Positions 18,445 to 27,654 are shown, numbered from the stretch's first letter. The stretch is 49,396 nucleotides of DNA from an uncultured Sutterella sp. (GCA_900538905.1 UPZS01000010.1:1-49396); one strand, 5' to 3'. Translations and numbers: made by a program. Notes: generated by a model from the sequence alone, not told the origin.

Positions 18445-18533
18445 AAGTTTGGAACTTCGGACAATTTTGTCTTCCTGAGATTGTAGAAGTTCATAGGACA
18501 GTGAATTTCACGGTTGTGTGAAAGGTGCGAGCG

Positions 18534-18555
18534 GCATCATCCGAACGGATGATGC
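18534..18555. promoter_or_regulatory. 22-bp palindrome, candidate operator upstream of the acyl-CoA synthetase gene
   Basis: GCATCATCCG-AA-CGGATGATGC is a perfect 10-bp dyad in the divergent intergenic region, just upstream of a TATAGT hexamer (18582-18587) that could be a -10. There is no T-run, so it is not a terminator. Size and symmetry fit a binding site for a dimeric repressor, possibly one sensing acyl-CoA; that link is only by position. Confidence 0.5.
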
Positions 18556-18674
18556 TCGGCGGTATTGAATCGGGCGCGCGGTATAGTTCGAGAATTGCTT
18601 AAATGAATACCCCGACGGCAAGGATTTTGTTTATTTCAATGTTTCGAAATCGCCGTCTCAGAAAGGAAACCGCT

Positions 18675-20519
18675 GTGACCGACCCAACCGATTCCATGCA
18701 AATGCGCCGCGCCGAGCTTCAGCTTCTGCGCACGCTTCCCGAACTGCTCACCCATCACCTGGAGCATCGGCCGCAGATTCCGGTTTACATGCAGTACGAT
18801 AACCGCGTCAAGCAGTGGCAGACACTCACCGTACAGGATACCTACGAGCGCGTGATGCGCTGGGCGCACGCCTTTGCCGCTCTCGGTCTCAAAAGAGGCG
18901 AACGCGTAGCCATGCTGCTTCCCAACGGTATTGACGCGATTTGTTTTGACATGGCTGCGCTCATGTGCGCTCTTGTGCCTGTACCTCTGCATGCCATCGA
19001 TACCGCCGGATCCTCCGCTTTCATCCTGCGCGACTCGGGCGCACGCTTCCTTGTTACGACAAAATTCAATCGCTGGCGTGACATCGGCGCAGCCATGGAT
19101 TTGCCCGACCTTCAGACCGTGGTGATCACCGACGAAGGCATTGAAACCACCGTTGCCGACGGGCGCACCGTCACGAGTGTTGATCATTGGCTTGCAACGG
19201 GCCAGGATGCCGAATTGCCTCCCGGTCCCGAACCCACAGATCTCGCCGCCCTCGTCTACACCTCAGGCACAACGGGCAAGCCCAAGGGCGTGATGCTCAC
19301 GCACCGTGCGATTCTCTCGAACATCAACGGCGTTCTGAGTAGCATCTGTCCGCGCGTCAACGAGGTCTGGCTCTCGTTTCTTCCCCTTTCTCACACGCTT
19401 GAGCGTCTCGCTTCGTACTACCTTGCGCTCGGCGTCGGCAATCTCGTGGCCTTCAACCGCAACATCGGCTTGTTGCAGGAAGATATGCGCGTCATACGCC
19501 CTACCATCATGCTGAGCGTGCCGCGCGTCTACGAAAAAATTTACGCCAAAATCCAAGACCGACTGTCAGCTCAGTCTCCCTTTGTGCAAAAAATCTTCCG
19601 GTGGGCGGTTAACGTCGGTTGGCGCCGTTTTTGCCGCAAAAACGGTCTGCCCTGCCCGGCCGGCTTTTCGGCAATTTTTGACCCGCTTGTAGCCGGTTTC
19701 CTCGACAAGAAGGTCGGCACCGGGATTCGCAATATTTTCGGCGGTCGTCCTTATATCTACATCTCCGGCGGCGCCGCCTTCAATCCGCAGGTTGCAAAGG
19801 TCTTTCTTGCCCTGGGAGTGGAAATCCTTCAAGGCTACGGCATGACCGAGGCCTCCCCTGTGGTCTGCGTCAATAAGCTTGGCTCCAATCATCCTCAAAC
19901 AGTGGGCGTACCTCTTGACAACCTCGAAACCAAGCTCGGCCCTAACGACGAACTGATGGTGCGCGGCCCCAACGTGATGGTCGGCTATTGGATGCGTCCT
20001 GAAGACACGCGTGCCGTTCTCACAGAAGACGGCTGGCTCAAGACGGGCGATCAGGCCGACATCTACAAGAGCGGACACATCCGTATCAAAGGTCGCATCA
20101 AGGAAATCATTGTCACCAGCACCGGTGAAAAGATTCCGCCGGGAGACTTGGAGCAAGCCATCGAAACTGACAATCTGTTTGATCAGGTGATGGCTGTTGG
20201 CGAAGATCGTCCCTACATCGCTTGTTTAGCGGTCGTTAATCCCGAGCAATTTGACAAGTTTGTCAAGGAACTCGGCAAGGATCCCAAGAGCGAAGGTATC
20301 TTCATGGACAAAGAAGTGCGCAACGCCGCGCTGCGACGCATCAAGGCCTTGACGCGCGACTTCCCGAACTACGGTATTCCGCGCAACGTGCGTCTGCTCG
20401 CCGAACCTTGGACCATTGAAGGCGGTTTGCTTACGCCGACTCTTAAGCTCAAGCGAGCTAAGATCCGCGAACGTTTCCACGCTGAAATTGATGAACTGTA
20501 CGGCGATCGCCGCAGCTAA
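18675..20519 (+). CDS. Long-chain-fatty-acid--CoA ligase (AMP-forming)
   Basis: Activates fatty acids to acyl-CoA through an acyl-adenylate. It belongs to the ANL superfamily, near FadD15/long-chain ACS. Motifs in order: P-loop-like LVYTSGTTGKPKGVMLTH, GYGMTEASPVV, KTGDQADIYKSGHIRIKGR, and the catalytic lysine loop TSTGEKIPPGDLEQAIE. The chosen GTG start has GAAAGGAAA about six bases upstream. An in-frame ATG at 18603 would add 24 residues but lacks a ribosome-binding site. The product is about 614 aa, normal for the long-chain group. It is monocistronic and closed by a perfect terminator. It could equally serve phospholipid fatty acid recycling or uptake. Confidence 0.9.
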   Translation: MTDPTDSMQMRRAELQLLRTLPELLTHHLEHRPQIPVYMQYDNRVKQWQTLTVQDTYERVMRWAHAFAALGLKRGERVAMLLPNGIDAICFDMAALMCALVPVPLHAIDTAGSSAFILRDSGARFLVTTKFNRWRDIGAAMDLPDLQTVVITDEGIETTVADGRTVTSVDHWLATGQDAELPPGPEPTDLAALVYTSGTTGKPKGVMLTHRAILSNINGVLSSICPRVNEVWLSFLPLSHTLERLASYYLALGVGNLVAFNRNIGLLQEDMRVIRPTIMLSVPRVYEKIYAKIQDRLSAQSPFVQKIFRWAVNVGWRRFCRKNGLPCPAGFSAIFDPLVAGFLDKKVGTGIRNIFGGRPYIYISGGAAFNPQVAKVFLALGVEILQGYGMTEASPVVCVNKLGSNHPQTVGVPLDNLETKLGPNDELMVRGPNVMVGYWMRPEDTRAVLTEDGWLKTGDQADIYKSGHIRIKGRIKEIIVTSTGEKIPPGDLEQAIETDNLFDQVMAVGEDRPYIACLAVVNPEQFDKFVKELGKDPKSEGIFMDKEVRNAALRRIKALTRDFPNYGIPRNVRLLAEPWTIEGGLLTPTLKLKRAKIRERFHAEIDELYGDRRS

Positions 20520-20541
20520 GGTGTTTCGTCGGTTACGAATT

Positions 20542-20576
20542 CAGCGGGCTTTTGCATTTCGGTCAAAAGCCCGCTG
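20542..20576. terminator. Bidirectional terminator between acyl-CoA synthetase gene and trpG
   Basis: Perfect 13-bp stem CAGCGGGCTTTTG / CAAAAGCCCGCTG with a 9-nt loop. It lies between two convergent genes (stop codons at 20519 and 20588). Confidence 0.88.
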
Positions 20577-20587
20577 TCTTTGATTCG

Positions 20588-21151
20588 TCAGAGCTGTAAA
20601 AAATTTTTCAGCAGTTCGTGCCCGAATTCGCTTGCTATTGACTCCGGATGAAACTGTACGGTTTCGATCAGCAAGCTTTTATGTCTCAGCCCTTGAATCT
20701 CGCCGTCCGAACTCACTGCCGTCACTTCCAGACAATCCGGCAACGTCTCTCGCTCAACCACCAGCGAGTGATAGCGTGCGACCGTCAGCGGCGAAGGCAA
20801 ACCGCGGAAAAGTCCTTTACCGTCATGCGTGATGCGATCTGTCTTGCCATGCATAACCTTTCCCGCCCGAACCACACGCCCGCCGAAGACTTCTCCGACA
20901 GCCTGATGCCCGAGACAGACTCCCAACACCGGTACATACTGCGAAAAACGCACAATGGCGTCCTTGGAAATGCCTGCCTGCGCCGGAGCACATGGTCCCG
21001 GTGAGATGCAGACTCGGTCGGGTTTGCGTTTCAAAAGCTCTTCAAGGGTCGCTTCGTCGTTTCTCACAACCTGCACCTCTTCTCCGAGTTCTTGAAAATA
21101 CTGCACGAGGTTGTAGGTAAAACTGTCATAGTTGTCGATCATCAGGAGCAT
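20588..21151 (-). CDS. trpG: Anthranilate synthase glutamine amidotransferase subunit (TrpG/PabA)
   Basis: Class I glutamine amidotransferase that supplies ammonia to TrpE for anthranilate synthesis; in many bacteria it also serves PabB. Catalytic triad: Cys in [17 protein letters not shown], and His and Glu in FHPESIAS. The N-terminus [19 protein letters not shown] is the standard family start and has GAGGA upstream, so 21151 is preferred. A longer start at 21175 overlaps the trpE stop as ATGA and would add eight residues. trpD and trpC do not follow, so the pathway is split here. Confidence 0.93.
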   Translation of the reverse strand: MLLMIDNYDSFTYNLVQYFQELGEEVQVVRNDEATLEELLKRKPDRVCISPGPCAPAQAGISKDAIVRFSQYVPVLGVCLGHQAVGEVFGGRVVRAGKVMHGKTDRITHDGKGLFRGLPSPLTVARYHSLVVERETLPDCLEVTAVSSDGEIQGLRHKSLLIETVQFHPESIASEFGHELLKNFLQL

Positions 21152-21171
21152 TTGCTTTTTCCTCGTCTCAT

Positions 21172-22674
21172 TCATAACCCAGTTTCGAAACCGGCTTCCG
21201 CCTGTTCCGCCGCACGCAAGACAGCTCGCGCTTTATGCTCCGTTTCCGCATATTCCATCTCCGGAATGCTGTCGGCGACAATGCCGGCAGCCGCTTGGGC
21301 ATACAAACGTTTGTCTTTGATGACGGCAGTTCTTATTGCTATCGCGAGATCCATGTCCCCCGCAAACGAGATGTAACCTACCGCTCCCCCATAGATACCG
21401 CGCGAAACAGGCTCCAGCTCGTCAATGATTTCCATTGCCCGCACTTTCGGCGCCCCGGTTAGCGTTCCAGCAGGAAAAGTCGCTTTCAAAACATCAATAT
21501 TGTCGAGTCCGTCAAGAAGCTCTCCTTCAACGTGGCTTACCAAATGCTGTACTTGTGAGTAACGCTCAATGGCATATTTGTCGGTAACTCGCACCGTGCC
21601 CGGTTTGGCAATGCGGCCGATGTCATTGCGCGCCAAATCGATCAACATTAGATGTTCGGCTCGTTCTTTGGGATCGTGCAGAAGTTCTTCGGCAAGCCGG
21701 CGATCGTCTTGCACATCAACTCCTCTCGGTCGAGTTCCCGCAATAGGACGGATCGTCGCTATCCGTTTGCCGTCGCGCAATTCCTGTCGCACCAGGATTT
21801 CCGGCGAAGCGCCGACAACGAAATGGTCTCCGAAGTTGTAGTAGTACATATACGGCGAAGGATTGAGACTTCGCAGCGCCCGGTACAAGGAAATCGGACT
21901 TTCGGTAAAGCTGCGCTCAATGCGTTGACCAATTTGCACCTGCATACAGTCGCCGGCCAGAATGTAGTCCTTGGCCTTCCGCACAGCCTTCAAATAATTT
22001 TCCCTGTCAAACGGACGCTCGGATTCGTGAACGATGCCACCGGCAGCATACGGAGCTTCTACCGGTCGAGCCAATGCCTGTTTGAGACTTCGAAGACGAC
22101 GAACGGCTGCCGAGTATGCCCCTGGAACACTTGGATCAGCATTAATAACGATGTACATACGACCTTTAAAACTGTCGATCACAACGAGTTCTTCGCACAA
22201 CAGCAAACAGATATCCGGCACCTCGATACCTCCGGCCTTATTGCGCCCCAATTTGCTGCGTTCGATCATTCGAACCGTGTCATAGCCGAAGTACCCGACC
22301 AGTCCGCCCGTCAAGCGTGGCAACCCCTTAGGCAAGGCAACACGAAAGCGTTTGATAAATCTCTGCACAAAGTTAAGGGGATTTGTTTCGGTGTCGCGTT
22401 CGGTCTCTTTTCCGTCAGTCAAAACCTGAGTGCAAAAACCAGAATCTGTCAGATGACTGACAATCTTTATGTGAGCCTTTAACCCCACAAAACTGTAGCG
22501 TGAAAAGCTTTTGCCGCCTTCCGCACTCTCAAGCAGAAAGGTGTCGTTGTCGCGTCCGGCGAGCTTCAGGTAAACCGACAGCGGCGTTTCCAAATCACAC
22601 AAGCATTCGCTTACCAACGCGATACGGTTGAAGCCTTCGCGGGCGGTCGCTTCGAATTCGATTTCGGTCATCAT
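21172..22674 (-). CDS. trpE: Anthranilate synthase component I
   Basis: Chorismate-utilising enzyme making anthranilate, the first step of tryptophan synthesis, with TrpG as partner. The allosteric tryptophan-site segment [17 protein letters not shown] is near the N-terminus. The chorismate-binding core shows [38 protein letters not shown] and YGGAVGY. The start ATG at 22674 has GAGGA upstream and follows the attenuator; the frame itself is open 32 codons further with no family match. The product is about 500 aa. It is preceded by a Trp leader peptide and terminator hairpin, and is translationally coupled to trpG. Confidence 0.95.
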   Translation of the reverse strand: MMTEIEFEATAREGFNRIALVSECLCDLETPLSVYLKLAGRDNDTFLLESAEGGKSFSRYSFVGLKAHIKIVSHLTDSGFCTQVLTDGKETERDTETNPLNFVQRFIKRFRVALPKGLPRLTGGLVGYFGYDTVRMIERSKLGRNKAGGIEVPDICLLLCEELVVIDSFKGRMYIVINADPSVPGAYSAAVRRLRSLKQALARPVEAPYAAGGIVHESERPFDRENYLKAVRKAKDYILAGDCMQVQIGQRIERSFTESPISLYRALRSLNPSPYMYYYNFGDHFVVGASPEILVRQELRDGKRIATIRPIAGTRPRGVDVQDDRRLAEELLHDPKERAEHLMLIDLARNDIGRIAKPGTVRVTDKYAIERYSQVQHLVSHVEGELLDGLDNIDVLKATFPAGTLTGAPKVRAMEIIDELEPVSRGIYGGAVGYISFAGDMDLAIAIRTAVIKDKRLYAQAAAGIVADSIPEMEYAETEHKARAVLRAAEQAEAGFETGL

Positions 22675-22790
22675 GATTGAAAAGTTCCTCAAGAACGGAT
22701 TCCGCCCTACACTGAACAACACACTTTGGTCGTCATTCGGCGCATCTGTCGACAAAGGCGTCGCCAGCAAAACACGCGGAAATCAATGAA

Positions 22791-22830
22791 TTTAAATCGG
22801 GAAAGAAACTCAACAGCTCACAAGAAAGCT
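22791..22830 (-). terminator. trp attenuator terminator hairpin
   Basis: On the minus strand CTTAACAGCT and AGCTGTTGAG form a 10-bp stem (one G-U pair) with an 8-nt loop, followed by TTTCTTT. It sits between the leader peptide stop and the trpE start, as expected for a transcription attenuator. An upstream alternative pairing GCTGGCG (in the Trp codons) with CGCCGGC (about 22865-22872) would be the 1:2 stem. Confidence 0.65.
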
Positions 22831-22896
22831 GTTAAGACTTACGCAGAAAACTAACCCGACATTCGCCGGCGAGCATCTGCGAAATCAGGGAAAGTT

Positions 22897-22998
22897 TTAG
22901 GACCGCCAGCACCAAGCCCCCCGTGCATACCAGCCGGACGGCTTATGCACGCGGCGTACCGAGCGAATGTGTGCAAATTGTGCTGCAGACAAAATCAT
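22897..22998 (-). CDS. trpL: trp operon leader peptide
   Basis: A 33-codon ORF ends KPSGWYARGAWCWRS and then stop, with three Trp codons, two of them in WCW just before the end. This resembles the E. coli leader ending WWRTS. It lies on the trpE strand, about 220 bp upstream of trpE and about 70 nt before the 10-bp terminator hairpin. Ribosome stalling at the Trp codons would control that hairpin. The true start may be the ATG at 22998 or an internal GTG at 22950 (17 codons); neither has a strong Shine-Dalgarno. The recognition rests on Trp content, position and the hairpins. A candidate promoter TTACGA-17-TAAAAC lies just upstream. Confidence 0.72.
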   Translation of the reverse strand: MILSAAQFAHIRSVRRVHKPSGWYARGAWCWRS

Positions 22999-23111
22999 GG
23001 TGTCGGAACTGCCGATGGACAAATTCTGGGACAAAAAGAAGGAACCTGTATTGGTTGCCCCCTAGTTTTAGCGAATGCGATAGGGCTTCGTAATAGGCAA
23101 AAGAATGTAGA

Positions 23112-23145
23112 AAACGGAAGCGGCATTGATCAACCGCTTCCGTTT
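23112..23145 (-). terminator. Terminator of the DSD1-like gene
   Basis: Perfect 12-bp stem AAACGGAAGCGG / CCGCTTCCGTTT with a 10-nt loop and TTTTC on the minus strand, 43 bp past the stop codon at 23188. It separates this gene from the trp operon downstream. Confidence 0.85.
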
Positions 23146-23187
23146 ACTGAGGTCAATTGAAGTTATCGGAACAAAGTGACAGGCTCA

Positions 23188-24330
23188 TTACCAGTTGTTG
23201 ATCTTGGGCCAAATCGTCTGAACGTTGTTGTTCTCGTCAACAACGAAATACTTGTCGAAGGCGGCAGCCGTAGGACAGGCGTGATTGGGAAGGATTCTCA
23301 AGCGCGTGCCAATGGGAAAATCCTCCGGACGGATCGGCGAGCCGTCTCGGCTGCAGACAATACCGTGCTCCTGGTTAGCTGATTTCATCCAGAGGTTTTC
23401 AATCGGCTTACCGGTTTCATCGCAAACAAGGCCGTAACCCCAGTCCACCGACTGAGCCGCCGTGCCTCGATCTCGACTCATTGCCATCCAGCCACCGTCA
23501 GTGATAATCCAGCCCTTTTGCGGCTGATGACCGATGACTGTCACAAGAACGGATATGGCAATATCTTTAACTTTGCAAACATTGAGGCCCGCCATCACCA
23601 GATCTTGGAAAACACCTACGCCGCTACGGTATTCCGTAACGCCTTCAGTGTCTTTGACGGCCGTAAAGGTCGGGGTTGAGCCAACGGAAATGATTTCACA
23701 TGTGTAGCCTGCTGCCTTGAGCGTATTGGCTGCTGTCATGATCTGGCGAACCTCGTTGGCTGCGTAGGCTTCGAGTTCTTCGCGGCTACGGGAAAGATAA
23801 CTGTCGCCGGCATGCGTCAGGACTCCCTTGAAGACGGCACCGTCGGTCAACGCCTTGGCAACCGTCACCAAAGCGGGATCGTCGGGTTTCAAACCGGAAC
23901 GGTGGCCGTCGCAGTCTATCTCGAGCAACACGCCGATATTGGTGTTGTGTGTGCGACAAAACTCACTTACGGCCATGGCACTTGCTAGATTGTCAAGAAT
24001 GATCTTGACATCCGCGCCGCGACTATTGAGAAGTGCAATACGAGTCAACTTCTGCGGGGCGATGCCGACGGCATAAATGATGTCCTTGATGCCTTCCTCT
24101 TCGAACATGTACTCGGCTTCCTTGACTGTCGAAACCGTAATGCCGCCGAACATTCCCTGCACCTGCATGGCGGCAATAGGAGCACACTTATGGGTCTTCA
24201 CGTGCGGGCGCCAGTTGACGTCAAGTTCGTGAGCTCGTCTCTGGCAGTAATCGATGTTTTCAAAAAGCTTTGCCTTGTCGATCAATAGACTCGGGGTGTC
24301 GAGTTCGCTCAACTTCAGACTGATGGACAT
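23188..24330 (-). CDS. DSD1-type PLP enzyme (D-serine dehydratase / D-threonine aldolase family)
   Basis: Fold-type III PLP enzyme with an alanine-racemase-like barrel, acting on D-amino acids or beta-hydroxy amino acids. The PLP-lysine segment is RPHVKTHK (Lys45), preceded by the usual ELDTPSLLIDKAKL. The C-terminal metal site typical of the family is present (LPNHACPTA, His and Cys ligands). Length 380 aa fits. The related families differ in activity: D-serine deaminase, D-threonine aldolase, or 3-hydroxy-D-aspartate aldolase; sequence alone does not decide. It is monocistronic with its own terminator, divergent from lysC across an intergenic region that carries an FNR-like half-perfect site. 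Confidence 0.85.
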   Translation of the reverse strand: MSISLKLSELDTPSLLIDKAKLFENIDYCQRRAHELDVNWRPHVKTHKCAPIAAMQVQGMFGGITVSTVKEAEYMFEEEGIKDIIYAVGIAPQKLTRIALLNSRGADVKIILDNLASAMAVSEFCRTHNTNIGVLLEIDCDGHRSGLKPDDPALVTVAKALTDGAVFKGVLTHAGDSYLSRSREELEAYAANEVRQIMTAANTLKAAGYTCEIISVGSTPTFTAVKDTEGVTEYRSGVGVFQDLVMAGLNVCKVKDIAISVLVTVIGHQPQKGWIITDGGWMAMSRDRGTAAQSVDWGYGLVCDETGKPIENLWMKSANQEHGIVCSRDGSPIRPEDFPIGTRLRILPNHACPTAAAFDKYFVVDENNNVQTIWPKINNW

Positions 24331-24443
24331 GTCTCATCTCCGGACTGGGTTTGCTGAAAAGTTATCCGATTTTACGGGCACGTACAGTAAGTGTAATCGC
24401 CGAAAACTGAGACATACCTCCTAGGCGTCTTTGCCTGTATTAC

Positions 24444-24457
24444 TTGGTAAAGATCAA
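24444..24457. promoter_or_regulatory. FNR-like site between the DSD1-like gene and lysC
   Basis: TTGGT-AAAG-ATCAA matches 9 of 10 defined positions of the FNR consensus. It is 113 bp upstream of the DSD1-like ATG and 148 bp upstream of lysC. A -35-like TTGACA for lysC lies at 24553-24558 with only a weak -10. The rest of this 275-bp gap shows nothing else. Confidence 0.35.
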
Positions 24458-24605
24458 GATTTCTGTTCTAACTTGTCAGGAACTGAGCCAACAATCCCGA
24501 AAGGTGCTCAAAGTTTGCGACAATCAGAAAGTCTTGTGCGCGGCAATTTATTTTGACAAAACCGTTTGCCGTCACGCCTAACTCAACTAAAAAGAGACTC
24601 GCCCT

Positions 24606-25868
24606 ATGGCCATTATTGTTCACAAGTACGGCGGCACTTCAATGGGAAGCGTCGAGCGCATTAAGAATGTCGCCAGACGCGTAGCCAAGTGGCACCGCGC
24701 CGGCTATCAGATGGTGGTGGTGGTTTCAGCGATGAGTGGTGAAACAAACCGCCTCATCGCACTTGCCAAGGAAATCATGCCCAATCCCGATCCTCGGGAG
24801 CTTGACGTCATCGCCAGTACCGGCGAACAGGTCTCCATCGGCCTGCTCGCAATGGCACTCAAAAGCATCGGCGTTGATGCCGTGAGCTTCAACGGTTCTC
24901 AGGTCGCCGTACACACGGACAGCGCCTTCACAAAAGCCCGCATTGAGTCGATCGACAGCGAACCGGTTATGCGTGAACTGAACGCCGGCAAGGTTGTCAT
25001 TGTCGCCGGTTTCCAAGGTCGTGACAGCGCGGGCAACGTTACCACGCTCGGCCGCGGCGGCTCTGACACCTCGGGCGTAGCACTTGCCGTGGCACTTAAG
25101 GCCCAGGAATGCCTCATCTTCACGGATGTTGACGGCGTCTATACCACCGATCCGCGCATTGAGCCCAAAGCTCGCAAGCTTGACGTCATCAGCTTTGAAG
25201 AAATGCTCGAGCTCGCCAGTCTCGGCTCTAAAGTGCTACAGATCCGCAGCGTGGAATTTGCCGGCAAATATCACGTACCCGTGCGTGTTCTCTCAAGCCT
25301 TACCGACCCCAATATTCCCGTTGACGTCGAAGCGTCCAGCGGTACCCTGATTTCTTTTGAGGATGATCCGAAGATGGAGAAAGCCCTTGTTTCCGGCATC
25401 GCCTGCACCCGCGATGAAGCCAAAATCACGCTCTCGCGCGTTCCCGATACTCCGGGCGTCGCCTATAAGATTCTCGGCCCTGTGGCCCAGCACAACATTG
25501 ACGTTGACATGATCGTTCAGAACGACGGTCTCGACGGCACAACAGACTTCTCCTTTACCGTTCCACGCGGAGACGTAGACAAGTGCTTAAAGGTGCTCAA
25601 CGACGAAGTCGTCCCGGTCTGCCATCCCGAGGGCATCCATACCAACGTTGATATCGCTAAAGTCAGTGTGGTGGGCATCGGTATGCGCACTCACGCAGGC
25701 GTTGCCTGCCGTATGTTTGAGTCGTTGGCAGCTGAAGGCATCAACATCGAAATGATCAGTACCTCCGAAATCAAGGTGAGCCTGGTAATTCAGGACAAGT
25801 ACATGGAGCTTGCCGTGCGTGCCCTGCATAAGGCTTTCAATCTTGAAGGAAACTCTGCCAAGCTCTGA
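24606..25868 (+). CDS. lysC: Aspartate kinase
   Basis: Phosphorylates aspartate, the first step toward lysine, threonine, methionine and diaminopimelate. The 420-residue protein starts with [11 protein letters not shown], then [28 protein letters not shown] and [13 protein letters not shown], all kinase-domain signatures. The C-terminal third carries two ACT domains (for example [13 protein letters not shown] and [20 protein letters not shown]) for feedback by lysine and threonine. It is a monofunctional single-chain enzyme typical of Betaproteobacteria. A terminator hairpin separates it from rpe. No lysine riboswitch was seen in its leader. Confidence 0.96.
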   Translation: MAIIVHKYGGTSMGSVERIKNVARRVAKWHRAGYQMVVVVSAMSGETNRLIALAKEIMPNPDPRELDVIASTGEQVSIGLLAMALKSIGVDAVSFNGSQVAVHTDSAFTKARIESIDSEPVMRELNAGKVVIVAGFQGRDSAGNVTTLGRGGSDTSGVALAVALKAQECLIFTDVDGVYTTDPRIEPKARKLDVISFEEMLELASLGSKVLQIRSVEFAGKYHVPVRVLSSLTDPNIPVDVEASSGTLISFEDDPKMEKALVSGIACTRDEAKITLSRVPDTPGVAYKILGPVAQHNIDVDMIVQNDGLDGTTDFSFTVPRGDVDKCLKVLNDEVVPVCHPEGIHTNVDIAKVSVVGIGMRTHAGVACRMFESLAAEGINIEMISTSEIKVSLVIQDKYMELAVRALHKAFNLEGNSAKL

Positions 25869-25901
25869 TTACACCCAGATCTTTGCTTGTGAGCTGAAAA
25901 C

Positions 25902-25934
25902 AAAGTCCTGTCGGCACGGTCGGCAGGACTTTTC
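25902..25934 (+). terminator. Terminator after lysC
   Basis: AAAGTCCTG (25902-25910) pairs with CAGGACTTT (25924-25932), with partial GC pairing inside the loop. It lies 34 bp after the lysC stop and ends 50 bp before rpe. Confidence 0.75.
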
Positions 25935-25983
25935 GCTATCATTCGCGCAACTGTTTCATCTTCATTATTTCAAAGGCTTGCCC

Positions 25984-26673
25984 ATGCAAAACACCGTCAT
26001 TGCACCATCCATCCTTTCGGCCGATTTCGGACGTCTTGCCGAAGAAGTCCGTGATGTGGTCTCAGCCGGTGCCGATTGGATTCACTTTGACGTGATGGAC
26101 AACCATTACGTACCGAATCTCACCGTCGGTCCGCTCGTGTGCGAAGCGATTCGTCCGCACACACAAGCCGTCATTGACGTTCATTTGATGATTGAGCCTG
26201 TTGATAGCCTAGTGCCAGCCTTTGCCAAAGCCGGTGCCGACATCATTACCTTCCACTGTGAAGCAAGCCGACACATTGATCGCACACTGCAGCTGATTCA
26301 CAACGAAGGCTGCAAGGCAGGTCTGGTTTTCAATCCTGCCACTCCGCTCGACTATCTCGACTACGTCATCGACAAAGTCGACATGGTTCTTCTGATGAGC
26401 GTCAATCCGGGTTTCGGCGGTCAGAGCTTCATTGACTCGGTCTACAACAAAATCCGTGCCATGCGTGCCAAACTGGATGCCTATGAAGCCCGTTCGGGAC
26501 GCAGTATCCGTCTGGAAGTTGACGGCGGAATTAAAACCACCAACATCGCCGAAGTCGCTAAAGCCGGCGCCGATACGTTTGTTGCAGGTTCCGCCGTGTT
26601 CGGCATGAAAAGTCCCGAAGGCTACAAAGAAGTGATCACTGCAATGAAAAACGCCGTCGCTGCCGCTCGCTAA
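25984..26673 (+). CDS. rpe: Ribulose-phosphate 3-epimerase
   Basis: Interconverts ribulose-5-phosphate and xylulose-5-phosphate in the pentose phosphate pathway. The 229-residue TIM-barrel protein has [17 protein letters not shown], the metal-site segment [32 protein letters not shown] and EVDGGI near the C-terminus. The ATG at 25984 is chosen because the family begins [15 protein letters not shown]; the open frame extends 58 codons further across the lysC terminator. It is transcribed alone between two terminators. In many Betaproteobacteria rpe neighbours gph and trpE; here trpEG is near but not linked. Confidence 0.96.
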   Translation: MQNTVIAPSILSADFGRLAEEVRDVVSAGADWIHFDVMDNHYVPNLTVGPLVCEAIRPHTQAVIDVHLMIEPVDSLVPAFAKAGADIITFHCEASRHIDRTLQLIHNEGCKAGLVFNPATPLDYLDYVIDKVDMVLLMSVNPGFGGQSFIDSVYNKIRAMRAKLDAYEARSGRSIRLEVDGGIKTTNIAEVAKAGADTFVAGSAVFGMKSPEGYKEVITAMKNAVAAAR

Positions 26674-26694
26674 GAAACGTATTGCTCACTGGTG

Positions 26695-26730
26695 AAAAAG
26701 CCGCACTCGAATCAACGGTGCGGCTTTTTT
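26695..26730. terminator. Bidirectional terminator after rpe
   Basis: Perfect 12-bp stem AAAAAGCCGCAC / GTGCGGCTTTTT with an 11-nt loop, between convergent rpe (stop 26673) and the minus-strand operon ending at 26748. Confidence 0.9.
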
Positions 26731-26747
26731 ACCTTGCCTGATGAATT

Positions 26748-27173
26748 TCAAAGCTTCTTGAGTTCTTCCTTGACCGTCAGTCGAACCGTGTTTTCCACGG
26801 CCTTCTGAAGATCGGACCGGATACGTGTTGCTGCCGTCTTGAGAGTAACGTCCACGATAATCTCAATTTGAGAGTTAAGCCGCTCCACAACCTTCGGAAC
26901 AATTCTTGCAACGAGCTCTTCTTCGGAGAGTCCCAATGACGTCACTTGTTCATGCTCGGGTCGAGCCTGAACAGGCTTCGACTGAGGTTCAGGGTTCTCA
27001 ATTGCATCTGAATGCTGTGTTGTTTCGGGCTGCGGTGCAATTGTCCGAGAAGTCGCTTCTACCTCGGACAGCCCGGGAATTGAGCCGTGCTTGAGCTCCT
27101 GCGCCGCGCGCTTGAGCTCCTCCCAATCGTACGGAACACGGTCTTTCAAAAGCGGAGAATGGTAAGAAGTCAT
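26748..27173 (-). CDS. Small unknown protein at the end of the pepA-holC operon
   Basis: Not recognised with certainty. The 141-residue protein is soluble and hydrophilic. It has a short N-terminal segment (MTSYHSPLLKDRVPYDWEEL), a Glu/Gln/Pro/Thr-rich disordered middle, and an amphipathic C-terminal half (VARIVPKVVERLNSQIEIIVD onward) that looks like a long helix or coiled coil. The start is 3 bp after the holC stop. In Burkholderia a small DUF2486-type protein sits beside holC, and the helical end with VERL is reminiscent of it. Equivalence is an inference from position. No signal peptide. Confidence 0.7.
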   Translation of the reverse strand: MTSYHSPLLKDRVPYDWEELKRAAQELKHGSIPGLSEVEATSRTIAPQPETTQHSDAIENPEPQSKPVQARPEHEQVTSLGLSEEELVARIVPKVVERLNSQIEIIVDVTLKTAATRIRSDLQKAVENTVRLTVKEELKKL

Positions 27174-27176
27174 TTT

Positions 27177-27611
27177 TTAACCTGCGCTACGGTCGTAGGC
27201 GTTAAGCGTCACACCGGCGGTCTTGTAAAGCCGATAGCGGGCGCGGGAATTAAGAAGTTCCTTCTGATTGGTTGAGACGATGTCCACGACACGATTAAAG
27301 GGCGCAAGCGTCTGCTGCCAATCAGGCGGGACCATTTCGTCAAGCAAAATGATGACGTCGGCAGGCTTCAACAGCGTGATGTCACTGGCAAAAACGACAG
27401 GCGCATCAGCTTCAAACGCAGAACCTGCCCAAGCGTGCGCGATGAAGGTCAAATCCTCAAAGCGCCAAAGATCGTCGTAGGCGCGCCGCAACAGCACTTC
27501 GTTGCTGCTCCAAACGGCAACGGTAAATCCCATCTTGCGCACCTTCTTGATCAGACGACAAGTGTAGATCGTGCGTTGCGCAACATTGAAGTGAAAGTCG
27601 ATTTGCTGCAT
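27177..27611 (-). CDS. holC: DNA polymerase III chi subunit
   Basis: Clamp-loader accessory subunit that links DNA polymerase III holoenzyme to single-strand binding protein. The start at 27611 gives the family N-terminus MQQIDFHFNV; the upstream eight codons are arginine-rich and unlike it. Further family features are RTIYTCRLIKKV, WSSNEVLLRRAYDDLWRF, FIAHAW and the ending RARYRLYKTAGVTLNAYDRS. 144 residues is the usual length. It lies directly after pepA, the conserved order in Proteobacteria. The Shine-Dalgarno is weak, suggesting coupling with upstream translation. Confidence 0.9.
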   Translation of the reverse strand: MQQIDFHFNVAQRTIYTCRLIKKVRKMGFTVAVWSSNEVLLRRAYDDLWRFEDLTFIAHAWAGSAFEADAPVVFASDITLLKPADVIILLDEMVPPDWQQTLAPFNRVVDIVSTNQKELLNSRARYRLYKTAGVTLNAYDRSAG

Positions 27612-27654
27612 ACGGCGTCTTGTTCGGGGTCTCAACCTCTGTTACAGCAAAGCC

